Source: Bradyrhizobium oligotrophicum S58
GTDB lineage: Bacteria; Pseudomonadota; Alphaproteobacteria; Rhizobiales; Xanthobacteraceae
DNA length: 64,000 nt
Reading direction: 5' to 3'
Assembly: GCF_000344805.1 (NCBI RefSeq)
Contig: NC_020453.1
Coordinates: forward strand, 620,001-684,000
In this document: positions 8,355 through 17,918 of the stretch, piece by piece
Position numbering within the stretch: the stretch's first letter is position 1
Layout: each line of letters begins with the position of its first letter
Made by a program: the position numbers and the translations under genes
The notes under the pieces: generated by a model
What the model saw: only the letters and a program-made list of their open reading frames with translations
Told to the model about the DNA's origin: nothing
The model's database searches: none

Positions 8355-9278
8355 TCAACTCTCCCGCCGCGTCACGCCGGTCGCGATCGCCGCGGCCGCG
8401 GTGCGGTTTTCGACGCCGAGCTTGGCGTAGACCTGCTCCAGGTGCTTGTCGACCGTGCGCGGGCTCAGCCCCAGGATCTGCGCGATGTCGCGATTGGTCT
8501 TGCCCTTCGACAGCCAGGATAGCACCTCGCCTTCGCGCACGGTGAGGCCGAACTCGCTGGAAAATTCCTTGGGCAATTCGCCCGACGTTTCCTTGGCCAG
8601 CCGCAGCAGGAACTCGTTCGGCCCGGCGCTTCCCATGTAGTACAGGCGCAGCTCGGGATGATCCGGGATCGCGGCGGCAGTCTTCGCGCCGCCCTTGCCG
8701 ATCTGAACCTGATCGAGCCATTGCCGCAGCGCTTCCGGCAGGATCAGCTCCTCGCTCGTGCCGAGGCTGTCGGACAACAGCTTCTGCGCCTGCGGCGTCG
8801 CCCACATCAGCCGTCCCTCGCGGTTGACCGCGAGCAGGAAACGGCCGGAGACGTCGAGCGCGGCGCGCGCGCTCTGTGTCATCCTGGCGTTGGCGAGATG
8901 CACGCGAATCCGCGCCAGCATCTCCTCGACCGCGATCGGCTTGGTGACATAGTCGACGCCGCCGGCGTCGAGCCCTTGCACGATGTGCTCGGTGTCGGCG
9001 AGCCCGGTCATGAAGATGACGGGGACGTTGGAGAGCCCTGCCTCGCGCTTGAGCTTGCGGCAGGTCTCGAAGCCGTTCATGCCCGGCATGACGGCATCGA
9101 GCAGGATGATGTCGGGTGTGATCTGGTCGACGATGCGCATCGCGGCCGCGCCGTCGAGCGCGACCATCACGGTCATGCCTGCGCCGTCCAGCGCGTCGGT
9201 CAGCAGCCGGAGCGTCTCCGGCGAGTCGTCGACCACGAGCGCGACGTCACGCTTCTTGCTGTCAGTGCTCATAAGCAT
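8355..9278 (-). CDS. Response regulator with PAS-like centre and LuxR-type HTH
   Basis: 307 residues. The N-terminal receiver (about 10-130) has the acidic pair VVDDSP, phosphoacceptor Asp61 in ILLDAVMPGMNG, a Thr switch in FMTGLAD and Lys in VTKPI. The middle part (LLAVNREGRLMWATPQAQKLL) looks like a degenerate PAS domain. The C-terminus LTVREGEVLSWLSKGKTNRD followed by IAQILGLSPRTVDKHLEQVY is a LuxR/NarL-type DNA-binding helix-turn-helix. Its ATG overlaps the last codons of the permease-kinase gene by 17 nt (or 11 nt if ATG 9272 is used), so the two are translationally coupled and almost certainly cognate. It is a likely regulator of the urt/formamidase genes. Confidence 0.93.
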   Translation of the reverse strand: MLMSTDSKKRDVALVVDDSPETLRLLTDALDGAGMTVMVALDGAAAMRIVDQITPDIILLDAVMPGMNGFETCRKLKREAGLSNVPVIFMTGLADTEHIVQGLDAGGVDYVTKPIAVEEMLARIRVHLANARMTQSARAALDVSGRFLLAVNREGRLMWATPQAQKLLSDSLGTSEELILPEALRQWLDQVQIGKGGAKTAAAIPDHPELRLYYMGSAGPNEFLLRLAKETSGELPKEFSSEFGLTVREGEVLSWLSKGKTNRDIAQILGLSPRTVDKHLEQVYAKLGVENRTAAAAIATGVTRRES

Positions 9279-12200
9279 GCAGTGTCTTCAGAGTGGCCAT
9301 GTACTGATCGAGGTCGAAGCGATCGATCAGCGTGCGCATCTGGGCGACGAAATCGGCATGTTCCGGGTGCGCGCTGCCGATCTCGTCGAGCTTGAGCTGA
9401 ATGGCCCTGATGTAACCGATCTGGCCGAGGCCCATCAGCTCTTCGACATACTTCAAAGGCGGCCGCGATCCGGTGTCAGGGCGCCAGTGCGGCTCCACCA
9501 TTGGTTGATCGGTCTGATAGCTCCATTCGAGTTTGAGCAATTGACGTATCGCCTCCAGCAGCCGCGGAATGTCGATCGGCTTCATCAGATAACTGTCATG
9601 GAACGGCTGCGCCAGCGGTCTTCCATGCGCTTCGAGCGCGCTCGCCGACGTCATCAGGATGCGCGCGTGATGATGGCCGCTGCCGCGCAAGGTCTCGGCC
9701 ACCGTCCAGCCATCCATGCCCGGCATCGAGATGTCGAGAATGAAGAGATCCGGCTGACAATGTTGTGCGAGCGCGAGGCAGGCGGGACCGTCGGGCGCGC
9801 TCAGCAAAATGAAGCCGAGCGGCGTCAGCACCTCGCGCAGCAGGTCGCGATGCACCGGATCGTCGTCGGTAATGAGGATCGTCTTGCGCGGGCCGAGATA
9901 GCCCGCCACCGGCGCCTTCACCGGCGCGTGCCGCGTCGGGTTGGTCACTTCAGAGAGCAGGATCTTCACCTTGAACGTGCTGCCGGTGCCGACCTTGCTC
10001 TCGACCTTGATATCGCCGCCCATCACCCCGGCGAGCAGGCGGCTGATCGTCAAGCCCAGTCCCGTGCCGGTCTGCGGCTGCGCGGCGCCGAGCGCACCGC
10101 GCTCGAACGGCGCGAAGATCCGCTCGAGGTCGTCGGGCTGGATGCCGGGACCCGTGTCGATCACTTCGAACTCAGCCACCGGGCTGCGGTAGTGCACGAC
10201 GAACCGGACGCTCCCTTCCTGGGTGAATTTGATCGCATTCGACAGCAGATTGATCAGGATCTGGCGCAGCCGCTTCTCGTCGGCATAGACGACGAGCGGC
10301 AGCACGGCGGGCCGCTTGAACACGAAGTCGACGCCCTTCGCGGCCGCCTGCAGCCGGAACATGCCGACGAGCTGGTCGAGGAATTCGCTCAGCCGCACCT
10401 CGTCGCGCGACAGATACAACCTTCCCGCCTCGATCTTGGAGATGTCGAGAATGCCGTCGATCAGGCCCGACAGATGGTCGGCGCTGCGGCGCACGACGCG
10501 GACCTGGTCGCGGGGCTTCGGCGGCAGGCTCGTGTCCTGCTCGAGCAACTGGGCATAGCCGGAGATCGCGTTCAGCGGCGAGCGCAGCTCGTGGCTCAGG
10601 CCGACCACGTAGCGGCTCTTGGCGAGATTGGCCGACTCCGCGACTTCCTTGGCGCGCTGCAATTCGGCATCGGTGCGCTTGTGGGCCTCGATCTCCTGGA
10701 TGAGAAGGTGGGTCTGGCGCCGCGTCTCGGCCTCGGCGGCGCGGCGGCTCTGCTGGGCCAGCACGAACAGCCAGGTCACGACGCCGATGATGATGGAGAG
10801 CGCGAAGAACACCTTCCATAGCACATCGGAGATGATCCCCTTGAAGCCCGGCAGCGCTGCCGACGTCTCCAGATAGATCATCCCGAGCGTCAGCGCGACC
10901 AGCCCGGCTGATGTCAGGAACACGCCGACGTAATGCCCGAACTGCGAGTTGATCTTCGCCAGCACGGATTGCGGCAGCATGCCGCTGAGCGCCGCCGAGA
11001 CCTGGGCCTGTGCCCGCGCATGCGGCTTGCACAGATCGTGGCAGCGCGCATCGAGCGAGCAGCACAGCGAGCAGATCGGGCCGGAATAAGCGGGGCAGGC
11101 AGCGGTGTCCTCGGGCTCGAAATGGTGCTCACAGATGCAGCACTGGATCTGCTCGATGTTCTGCCAGCTCCGCTTCGGCTTACGCGCCAGATAGTATTTG
11201 CCGCCGGTGAGATAGGCGATCGCCGGCGCGGTGACGAGCGCGACGCCCAACGCGACGAAGGTCGAGAGCGCCTTGCCGGTCGGTCCGAACAGGCCATAGA
11301 AGGCGCTAATCGAGACGATCGTGGCGATCGTCATGGCGCCGACGCCAACCGGGTTGATGTCGTAGAGATGGGCGCGCTTGAACTCCATCTGCGGCGGCCG
11401 CAATCCGAGCGGCTTGTTGATCACGAGGTCGGCGACCAGAGCGCCGACCCAGGAGATCGCGATGTTGGAGTACAGCGCCAGCGTCTGCTCCAGCGCCTTG
11501 TAGACGCCGATCTCCATCAAGAGCAGCGCGACGACGACGTTGAACACCAGCCAGACCACGCGGCCGGGATGGCTGTGCGTCAGGCGCGAGAAGAAGTTCG
11601 ACCAGGCGATCGAGCCGGCATAGGCATTGGTGACATTGATCTTGATCTGAGACACGATCACGAAGGTGCCGGTCAGCGCGAGTGCCAGGTCCGGCCGGGC
11701 CAGTACATAGCGGAACGCCTCCAGATACATGTGTGCCGGTTCGGCGGCGTGGTCGGCCGAGACGCCGTGGCTGAGCGCGAAGAAGGCGAGGAACGAGCCG
11801 GCCAGCAGCTTCAGTGCGCCGAGCACGATCCAGCCGGGGCCGGCCGACAGCAGCGCGATCCACCACGACCGTTTCGACGTGCGCCGGTCGCGCGGCAGGA
11901 AGCGAAGGAAATCGACCTGCTCGCCGATCTGGGCCACCAGCGAGAACACCACGGCGGCAGCCGTGCCGAACAGCGCCAGATCGAGATGGCCCATGGGATC
12001 GCCATGCTCGCCGGGAAATTGCTGCCATTCCGCGAACGAGTGCGGGCTCGCATAGGCGATCGCCGCAAAGGGGAGGATGTGCAGCACCACCCAGAGCGGC
12101 TGCGTCCACAGCTGGAAGCGGCTGATCAGCGTGATGCCGTAGGTGACGAGCGGGATGATGACGACGGCGCTGATGAGGTAGCCGATCGGCCTGGGAATGC

Positions 12201-12636
12201 CGAAGCACATCTCCAGCGCGGACGCCAGGATGACGGCCTCGATCGCGAAGAAGATGAAGGTGAAGGACGCGTAGATCAGCGACGTCACGGTCGAGCCGAT
12301 ATAGCCAAAGCCCGCGCCACGCGTCAGCAGATCGATGTCGATGCCGCATTTGGCCGCGTGATAGGCGATCGGCAGGCCACAGCAGAAGATGATGACGCTG
12401 GCGACCAGGATCGCCGCGGTCGCGTTGGTCACGCCGTAGTTCAGCGTGATGGTGCCGCCGATCGCCTCCAGGGCCAGGAACGAGATCGCGCCCAGGGCCG
12501 TGTTGGCGACGCGGGCGGCCGACCAGCGCCGGGCGCTCTTGGCCGTGAAACGGAGTGCGTAGTCCTCCAACGTCTGGTTGGCGACCCACTGGTTGTATTG
12601 GCGCCTGACGCGGTCGATCCGCTGCCGCCCTGCCAC
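9262..12636 (-). CDS. NCS1 permease fused to hybrid histidine kinase/receiver (transporter-like sensor)
   Basis: 1124 residues from GTG 12636, chosen because AAGGAG lies 8 nt upstream. Residues about 20-490 form a complete multi-pass cytosine/purine/allantoin-type (NCS1) permease. A cysteine-rich segment at 499-539 (nine Cys plus several His, beginning CCICEHH) looks metal-binding. Two more membrane helices follow, then a coiled linker, HisKA with His682 in SHELRSPLNAISGY, an ATPase domain ending TGTGLGLTISRL, and a receiver with Asp968 in FILDISMPGMDGW. The last 100 residues are unassigned. It probably senses a substrate related to urea, amides or purine breakdown through the permease part and phosphorylates the coupled LuxR regulator. 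CbrA-type kinases use an SSS symporter in an analogous way. Whether it also transports is unknown. Confidence 0.92.
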   Translation of the reverse strand: MAGRQRIDRVRRQYNQWVANQTLEDYALRFTAKSARRWSAARVANTALGAISFLALEAIGGTITLNYGVTNATAAILVASVIIFCCGLPIAYHAAKCGIDIDLLTRGAGFGYIGSTVTSLIYASFTFIFFAIEAVILASALEMCFGIPRPIGYLISAVVIIPLVTYGITLISRFQLWTQPLWVVLHILPFAAIAYASPHSFAEWQQFPGEHGDPMGHLDLALFGTAAAVVFSLVAQIGEQVDFLRFLPRDRRTSKRSWWIALLSAGPGWIVLGALKLLAGSFLAFFALSHGVSADHAAEPAHMYLEAFRYVLARPDLALALTGTFVIVSQIKINVTNAYAGSIAWSNFFSRLTHSHPGRVVWLVFNVVVALLLMEIGVYKALEQTLALYSNIAISWVGALVADLVINKPLGLRPPQMEFKRAHLYDINPVGVGAMTIATIVSISAFYGLFGPTGKALSTFVALGVALVTAPAIAYLTGGKYYLARKPKRSWQNIEQIQCCICEHHFEPEDTAACPAYSGPICSLCCSLDARCHDLCKPHARAQAQVSAALSGMLPQSVLAKINSQFGHYVGVFLTSAGLVALTLGMIYLETSAALPGFKGIISDVLWKVFFALSIIIGVVTWLFVLAQQSRRAAEAETRRQTHLLIQEIEAHKRTDAELQRAKEVAESANLAKSRYVVGLSHELRSPLNAISGYAQLLEQDTSLPPKPRDQVRVVRRSADHLSGLIDGILDISKIEAGRLYLSRDEVRLSEFLDQLVGMFRLQAAAKGVDFVFKRPAVLPLVVYADEKRLRQILINLLSNAIKFTQEGSVRFVVHYRSPVAEFEVIDTGPGIQPDDLERIFAPFERGALGAAQPQTGTGLGLTISRLLAGVMGGDIKVESKVGTGSTFKVKILLSEVTNPTRHAPVKAPVAGYLGPRKTILITDDDPVHRDLLREVLTPLGFILLSAPDGPACLALAQHCQPDLFILDISMPGMDGWTVAETLRGSGHHHARILMTSASALEAHGRPLAQPFHDSYLMKPIDIPRLLEAIRQLLKLEWSYQTDQPMVEPHWRPDTGSRPPLKYVEELMGLGQIGYIRAIQLKLDEIGSAHPEHADFVAQMRTLIDRFDLDQYMATLKTLHAYEH

Positions 12637-12724
12637 TCTTCGACTCCTTACGCGCAGCGGTTCATCCGCACGCCTTGTCCTGCCCCTCGCGAGACCTGCG
12701 TAGAGCCTACGTCGCGCTTTTGCG

Positions 12725-12762
12725 GTGCAGTATACGCAATCTTGCGTATCCGTGCGCTGCAC
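12725..12762. promoter_or_regulatory. Operator-like dyad between sensor kinase and urtA genes
   Basis: A perfect inverted repeat ATACGCAA-TC-TTGCGTAT lies at 12732-12749, flanked by a second inverted pair GTGCAG (12725-12730) and CTGCAC (12757-12762). It is about 75 bp upstream of urtA and 83 bp upstream of the kinase start, the ideal place for a site shared by both divergent promoters. The symmetry and size fit a LuxR/NarL-family dimer, so the neighbouring response regulator is the natural candidate. Binding is inferred. Confidence 0.65.
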
Positions 12763-12822
12763 AAAGCGCGCCATCCTTCGTCCGAGCCAAAGCGTGTCCT
12801 CGAACCAATGAATGGGGTGCTC

Positions 12823-14085
12823 ATGTCAGACGAAACCAAAAAAGGCCTGAAGTCGCCGCTTCGGCGGCAATTGCTGATGGGAATGGCCGCCATTCCGGCG
12901 CTCGCGATGATGCCGAGGCCGTCCTTTGGCGCCGGTCCTGCAACCTCTGCTGTCAATACGACCGGACTTGCAGTCACCGATAGCGAAGTGACGGTCGGCA
13001 TTCTGCATTCGGTCACCGGCACGATGGCGATCTCGGAGACCGGCTCGGTGCAGGCCGAGAAGCTCGCGATCGAGCAGATCAACGCCTCCGGCGGCGTGCT
13101 CGGCCGCAAGATCAAATACATCCAGGAAGACGGCGCCTCCGACTGGCCGACCTTCGCCGAAAAGGCCAAGAAGCTCCTGGTCAACGACAAATGCGCCGCC
13201 GTGATGGGCTGCTGGACCTCGGCCTCGCGCAAGGCCGTGCTGCCGGTGTTCGAACAGTACAACGGCATGCTCTATTATCCGACCTTCTACGAAGGCCTCG
13301 AGCAGTCCAAGAACGTCATCTATACCGGCCAGGAAGCCACGCAGCAGATCATCGCCGGCCTCGACTGGGTCAACAAGACCAAGGGCGCGAAGACCTTCTA
13401 CCTGCTCGGCTCCGACTACATCTGGCCGCGCACCTCGAACAAGATCGCGCGCAAGCACATCGAGGGCCATCTCCAGGGCGCCAAGGTCGTCGGCGAAGAG
13501 TACTTCCCGCTCGGCCACACCCAGTTCAACTCGGTGATCAACAAGATCAAGCTCACCAAGCCCGACGTGATCTACGCCATCATCGTCGGCGGCTCCAACG
13601 TCGCCTTCTACAAGCAGCTCAAGGCGGCCGGCATCGACATGTCGAAGCAGACGCTGCTGACCATCTCCGTCACCGAGGACGAGATCGACGGCATCGGCGG
13701 TGAGAACATCGCGGGCGCGTACGCCTGCATGAAGTACTTCCAGTCGCTCGACAACGCCAACAACAAGGCCTTCGTCGCCGACTTCAAGAAGATGTGGGGC
13801 GAGAAGACCGTGATCGGTGACGTCACGCAGGCTGCCTATCTCGGCCCGTGGCTGTGGAAGTTGACGGTCGAGAAGGCCGGCAGCTTCGACATCGACAAGA
13901 TCGCGGCGGCCTCGCCCGGCATCGAGTTCAAGGGCGCGCCGGAGGGCTATGTGCGGATCCACGAGAACCACCACCTCTGGTCCAAGACCCGCGTCGGCCG
14001 CGCCAAGGCTGACGGTCAGTACGAGCTGATCTACGAGACCGCCGATCTGGTCGAGCCCGATCCGTTCCCGAAGGGCTATCAGTAA
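12823..14085 (+). CDS. urtA: Urea/short-chain amide ABC transporter substrate-binding protein
   Basis: 420 residues from ATG 12823 (GGGG at the ribosome-site position; another ATG at 12808 is in frame). The N-terminus carries a twin-arginine-type signal, SPLRRQLLMGMAAIPALAMM. The mature protein is a type I periplasmic binding protein of the UrtA/FmdD class (VGILHSVTGTMAISE, EDGASDWPTFAEKA, YYPTFYEGLEQSKNVIYTGQ). It captures urea or small amides in the periplasm for UrtBCDE. The gene begins an operon that ends with formamidase and FmdB, so formamide or a related amide may be the true ligand; sequence alone does not separate these from urea. Confidence 0.92.
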   Translation: MSDETKKGLKSPLRRQLLMGMAAIPALAMMPRPSFGAGPATSAVNTTGLAVTDSEVTVGILHSVTGTMAISETGSVQAEKLAIEQINASGGVLGRKIKYIQEDGASDWPTFAEKAKKLLVNDKCAAVMGCWTSASRKAVLPVFEQYNGMLYYPTFYEGLEQSKNVIYTGQEATQQIIAGLDWVNKTKGAKTFYLLGSDYIWPRTSNKIARKHIEGHLQGAKVVGEEYFPLGHTQFNSVINKIKLTKPDVIYAIIVGGSNVAFYKQLKAAGIDMSKQTLLTISVTEDEIDGIGGENIAGAYACMKYFQSLDNANNKAFVADFKKMWGEKTVIGDVTQAAYLGPWLWKLTVEKAGSFDIDKIAAASPGIEFKGAPEGYVRIHENHHLWSKTRVGRAKADGQYELIYETADLVEPDPFPKGYQ

Positions 14086-14148
14086 GCCTGGCGTCTCAAT
14101 CCTCGTCGCAGTGAGCAGGCGATGCCGCTGCCGCACATGAGGTGCGCT

Positions 14149-14237
14149 CCCTCCCCCCTTGTGGGGGAGGGGGGTAACCCCACCCACAGCGCGGCTTGGA
14201 GGCCCCCTCCCTAGCCCTCCCCCACAAGGGGGGAGGG
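14149..14237. repeat. Palindromic repeat family D, copy 1: perfect 23-bp inverted repeat between urtA and urtB
   Basis: Two 23-bp arms (14149-14171 and 14215-14237) are exact reverse complements; each arm is also nearly self-complementary (CCCTCCCCC and GGGGGAGGG). In RNA this gives a very stable hairpin just after the binding-protein gene. It may protect the upstream message or reduce read-through so that UrtA is made in excess over the membrane subunits. Other family D copies are at 26248 and 41422. Confidence 0.9.
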
Positions 14238-14313
14238 AACGACCTCAGCTGCGGCACTCCCTCCGCAAACCATTGCGCGTTCAGAACGAGCATCACGCAC
14301 GAGAGGACGGATC

Positions 14314-15240
14314 ATGTTCGGTGACTATTCCATCGGCGACCTCGGGGCCATCTTCGCGATGCAGGGCTTCGCGGGCCTCATCCTGTTTTCGGTCTACGTG
14401 CTGATGGCGCTGGGGCTTGCCATCATCTTCGGCCAGATGGGCGTCATCAACATGGCGCATGGCGAGTTCATGATCCTCGGCGCCTACGTCACCTGGATGA
14501 CCTCGAACGCCTTCCAGCATTTTCTCCCCGCTCTGTTCCCCGGCTACTTCTTTGTCGCCATGGCGCTTGCCTTCATCGCCTCCGGCTCGCTCGGGATGCT
14601 GGTCGAATGGGCCATGATACGCCGGCTGTACAAGCGGCCTCTCGACACGCTGCTCGCCACCTGGGGACTCAGCCTGATCCTGCAGCAGGCCTATCGCTCG
14701 GTGTTCGGCGCGCGCGAGGTCGGCGTCGAGCTGCCGGACTGGATGATGGGCTCCTGGCAGGTGACCGACGCCATCCAGATCCCGATCAACGGCATGTTCG
14801 TGATGTGCCTGACCATCCTGATCACGATCGTGGTTGCCTATGTCCTCTTCCTGTCGCGCTGGGGCAAGCAGGTCCGCGCCGTCGTGCAGAACCGCGTGAT
14901 GGCCGGTGCCGTTGGCATTAATACCGAGAAGGTCGACCGCTACACGTTCGGTCTCGGCTGCGGTATCGCCGGCGTCGCCGGCTCCGCTTTCACCATGATC
15001 GGCTCGACTGGTCCGACCGCCGGCCAGCTCTACATCGTCGACACCTTCCTGGTCGTTGTGTTTGGCGGCGCGGCCAGCCTGCTCGGCACCATCGCTTCGG
15101 CCTTCACCATCTCCCAGGCGCAGTCGACCATGGAGTTCTTCCTGTCCGGCTCGATGGCCAAGGTGCTCACGCTGCTTGCGATCGTCGCGATCCTGATGCT
15201 GCGCCCCCAGGGACTGTTTGCCCTCAAGGTCCGCAAGTGA
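14314..15240 (+). CDS. urtB: Urea/amide ABC transporter permease UrtB
   Basis: 308 residues, an integral membrane protein of the LivH/UrtB class with about eight hydrophobic segments. IIFGQMGVINMAHGEFMILG is the hallmark of branched-chain amino acid and urea permeases, and FGGAASLLGTIASAF near the C-terminus is the coupling region. GAGAGGACGG precedes the ATG. It pairs with UrtC in the inner membrane and receives substrate from UrtA. A stable hairpin repeat separates it from urtA. Confidence 0.94.
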   Translation: MFGDYSIGDLGAIFAMQGFAGLILFSVYVLMALGLAIIFGQMGVINMAHGEFMILGAYVTWMTSNAFQHFLPALFPGYFFVAMALAFIASGSLGMLVEWAMIRRLYKRPLDTLLATWGLSLILQQAYRSVFGAREVGVELPDWMMGSWQVTDAIQIPINGMFVMCLTILITIVVAYVLFLSRWGKQVRAVVQNRVMAGAVGINTEKVDRYTFGLGCGIAGVAGSAFTMIGSTGPTAGQLYIVDTFLVVVFGGAASLLGTIASAFTISQAQSTMEFFLSGSMAKVLTLLAIVAILMLRPQGLFALKVRK

Positions 15241-15268
15241 GCCAGCTCCGATAGTCAAACAAGAAAGC

Positions 15269-16411
15269 ATGGCCATGATCAACTCGCGCTTCTTCAACCG
15301 ATCGGAGCTCATCGGCTTCGTCTCCTTGCTGCTCTTGCTGGTCGTCATCCTGCCGCTGGCGCTCGACATCTTCCGCCTCAACCTGGTCGCGAAGTATCTG
15401 ACGTACTCCTTTGTCGCCATCGGCTTGGTGCTGTGCTGGGGTTATGGCGGCATTCTCAGCCTCGGGCAGGGCGTGTTCTTCGGCCTCGGCGGCTACTGCA
15501 TGGCGATGTTCCTGAAGCTGGAAGCCTCCAGCGTTGCGAATACCAAGATCCAGTCGACGCCGGGCATTCCCGACTTCATGGATTGGAATCAGCTGACCCA
15601 GCTGCCCTTCTTCTGGAAGCCGTTCCAGAGCTTCCCGTTTGCGCTCGCCGCGATCATCCTGGTGCCCGCGGTCTTCGCCTTCATCATCGGCGCCGCGATG
15701 TTCAAGCGCCGCGTCGGCGGCGTCTATTTCGCCATCATCACCCAGGCGATCGCGGCGATCATGACCATCCTGATCGTCGGTCAGCAGGGCTACACCGGCG
15801 GCATCAACGGCATCACCGACCTGCGCACTTTGCACGGCTGGGACATCCGCACCGATCACGCCAAGTACATCCTCTATTTCGTCGAGGTGCTCTTCCTGTT
15901 CGCTGCGATCCTGGTGGCGCAGTTCATTCGCCTGACCAAGCTCGGCCGCATCCTGGTGGCGATGCGTGAGCAGGAGGACCGGGTGCGTTTCTCGGGCTAC
16001 AGCGTCGCCAACTTCAAGATCTTCGCCTTCTGCGCAGCCGCGGTCTTCGCAGCTGTCGGCGGCGCGCTGTTCACGCTCGAGGTTGGCTTCATGTCGCCGT
16101 CCTTCGTCGGCATCGTGCCGTCGATCGAAATGGTGATCTACACCGCGGTCGGCGGCCGGCTCTCCATTTTCGGCGCGGTCTACGGCACGATCCTCGTCAA
16201 CTTCGCCAAGACCAGCCTGTCGGAGACGTTCCCACAGCTCTGGCTGTTCGGCCTGGGGGCGCTGTTCATCGCCGTCGTGCTCGCCTTCCCGAACGGCCTT
16301 GCCGGCATCTGGGGCGACTATGTGCAGCCGCGCATCGATCGGCTGCTGGCCTCGCGTACCAAGAAACCGAGCAATGGCGGCCTGGTCGCCGACGGCGCCC
16401 CCGCAGAGTGA
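15269..16411 (+). CDS. urtC: Urea/amide ABC transporter permease UrtC
   Basis: 380 residues of LivM/UrtC type. CWGYGGILSLGQGVFFGLGG is the family signature, an external loop follows (QSTPGIPDFMDWNQLT), and AVGGRLSIFGAVYGTILVNF is the coupling-helix region. ATG 15269 gives MAMINSRF; ATG 15275 is an equally placed alternative. The gap to urtB is 28 bp. The C-terminal tail is hydrophilic. Confidence 0.94.
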   Translation: MAMINSRFFNRSELIGFVSLLLLLVVILPLALDIFRLNLVAKYLTYSFVAIGLVLCWGYGGILSLGQGVFFGLGGYCMAMFLKLEASSVANTKIQSTPGIPDFMDWNQLTQLPFFWKPFQSFPFALAAIILVPAVFAFIIGAAMFKRRVGGVYFAIITQAIAAIMTILIVGQQGYTGGINGITDLRTLHGWDIRTDHAKYILYFVEVLFLFAAILVAQFIRLTKLGRILVAMREQEDRVRFSGYSVANFKIFAFCAAAVFAAVGGALFTLEVGFMSPSFVGIVPSIEMVIYTAVGGRLSIFGAVYGTILVNFAKTSLSETFPQLWLFGLGALFIAVVLAFPNGLAGIWGDYVQPRIDRLLASRTKKPSNGGLVADGAPAE

Positions 16412-16421
16412 GGACACAGCG

Positions 16422-17177
<756 letters not shown>

Positions 17178-17192
17178 GCAGGAGCAGAATCG

Positions 17193-17882
17193 ATGTTGGC
17201 AATCTCCGATCTCCATGTCGCCTATGGCCAGAGCGAGGTGCTGCATGGCCTCAACGTCAAGGTCGCGCCCAACGAGATCGTTGCGATCATGGGGCGCAAC
17301 GGCATGGGCAAGACCACGCTGATGAAGTCGCTGATGGGCATCCTGCCGTCAAAGAGCGGCTCCATCGATATGAACGGCACCGAGTTGTCGGGCCTGAAGA
17401 GCTACGAGCGTGTCGCCAAGGGCCTCGCCTATGTCCCGCAGGGCCGCATGATCTTCTCGACCATGACGGTCAAGGAGAACATCGAGACCGGCCTCGTCGT
17501 CTCCGGCGAGTCCGAGGTGCCCGGCGACATCTATGAGCTGTTCCCGGTGCTGCTGGAGATGAAGGGCCGCCGCGGCGGCAACCTCTCTGGCGGCCAGCAG
17601 CAGCAGCTCGCGATCGCGCGCGCGCTTGCGACCAAGCCGAAGGTGCTGCTGCTCGACGAGCCGACCGAGGGCATTCAGCCCTCGATCATCAAGGACATGG
17701 CGCGCACGCTGAAGCGCATCCGCGACGAGAAGGGGCTGTCGATCGTCGTCTCCGAGCAGGTGCTGAGCTTTGCGCTCGACATCGCCGACCGCGTGCTGGT
17801 GATCGAGAACGGCGAGATCGTCCGCGACGATCCGCGCGATCAGGTCGATGCGGCGCAGGTGTCCAAATATCTGTCGGTCTAA
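17193..17882 (+). CDS. urtE: Urea/amide ABC transporter ATP-binding protein UrtE
   Basis: 229 residues, an LivF/UrtE-type ABC ATPase with Walker A GRNGMGKTT, signature LSGGQQQQLAIARAL and Walker B LLLDEPTEGIQPS. The start is 15 bp after urtD with AGGAG upstream. It completes the five-gene importer and is followed after 36 bp by formamidase, so uptake and hydrolysis are co-expressed. Confidence 0.95.
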   Translation: MLAISDLHVAYGQSEVLHGLNVKVAPNEIVAIMGRNGMGKTTLMKSLMGILPSKSGSIDMNGTELSGLKSYERVAKGLAYVPQGRMIFSTMTVKENIETGLVVSGESEVPGDIYELFPVLLEMKGRRGGNLSGGQQQQLAIARALATKPKVLLLDEPTEGIQPSIIKDMARTLKRIRDEKGLSIVVSEQVLSFALDIADRVLVIENGEIVRDDPRDQVDAAQVSKYLSV

Positions 17883-17918
17883 CCACTCCGCCCAAGCAAG
17901 GAAAAAGGGGAGCTTCTG

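Noticed and set aside
10933..12822. Very long open frame antisense to the permease-kinase, continuous with urtA
   Set aside because: Its translation is Arg/Asp/Gly-rich with no family resemblance; it reflects the high-GC third-position bias of the real gene on the other strand. Only the part from 12823 is real.
12637..12822. Riboswitch before urtA (for example guanidine type)
   Set aside because: No matching conserved core was seen; the only clear structure is a symmetrical dyad typical of a protein operator.
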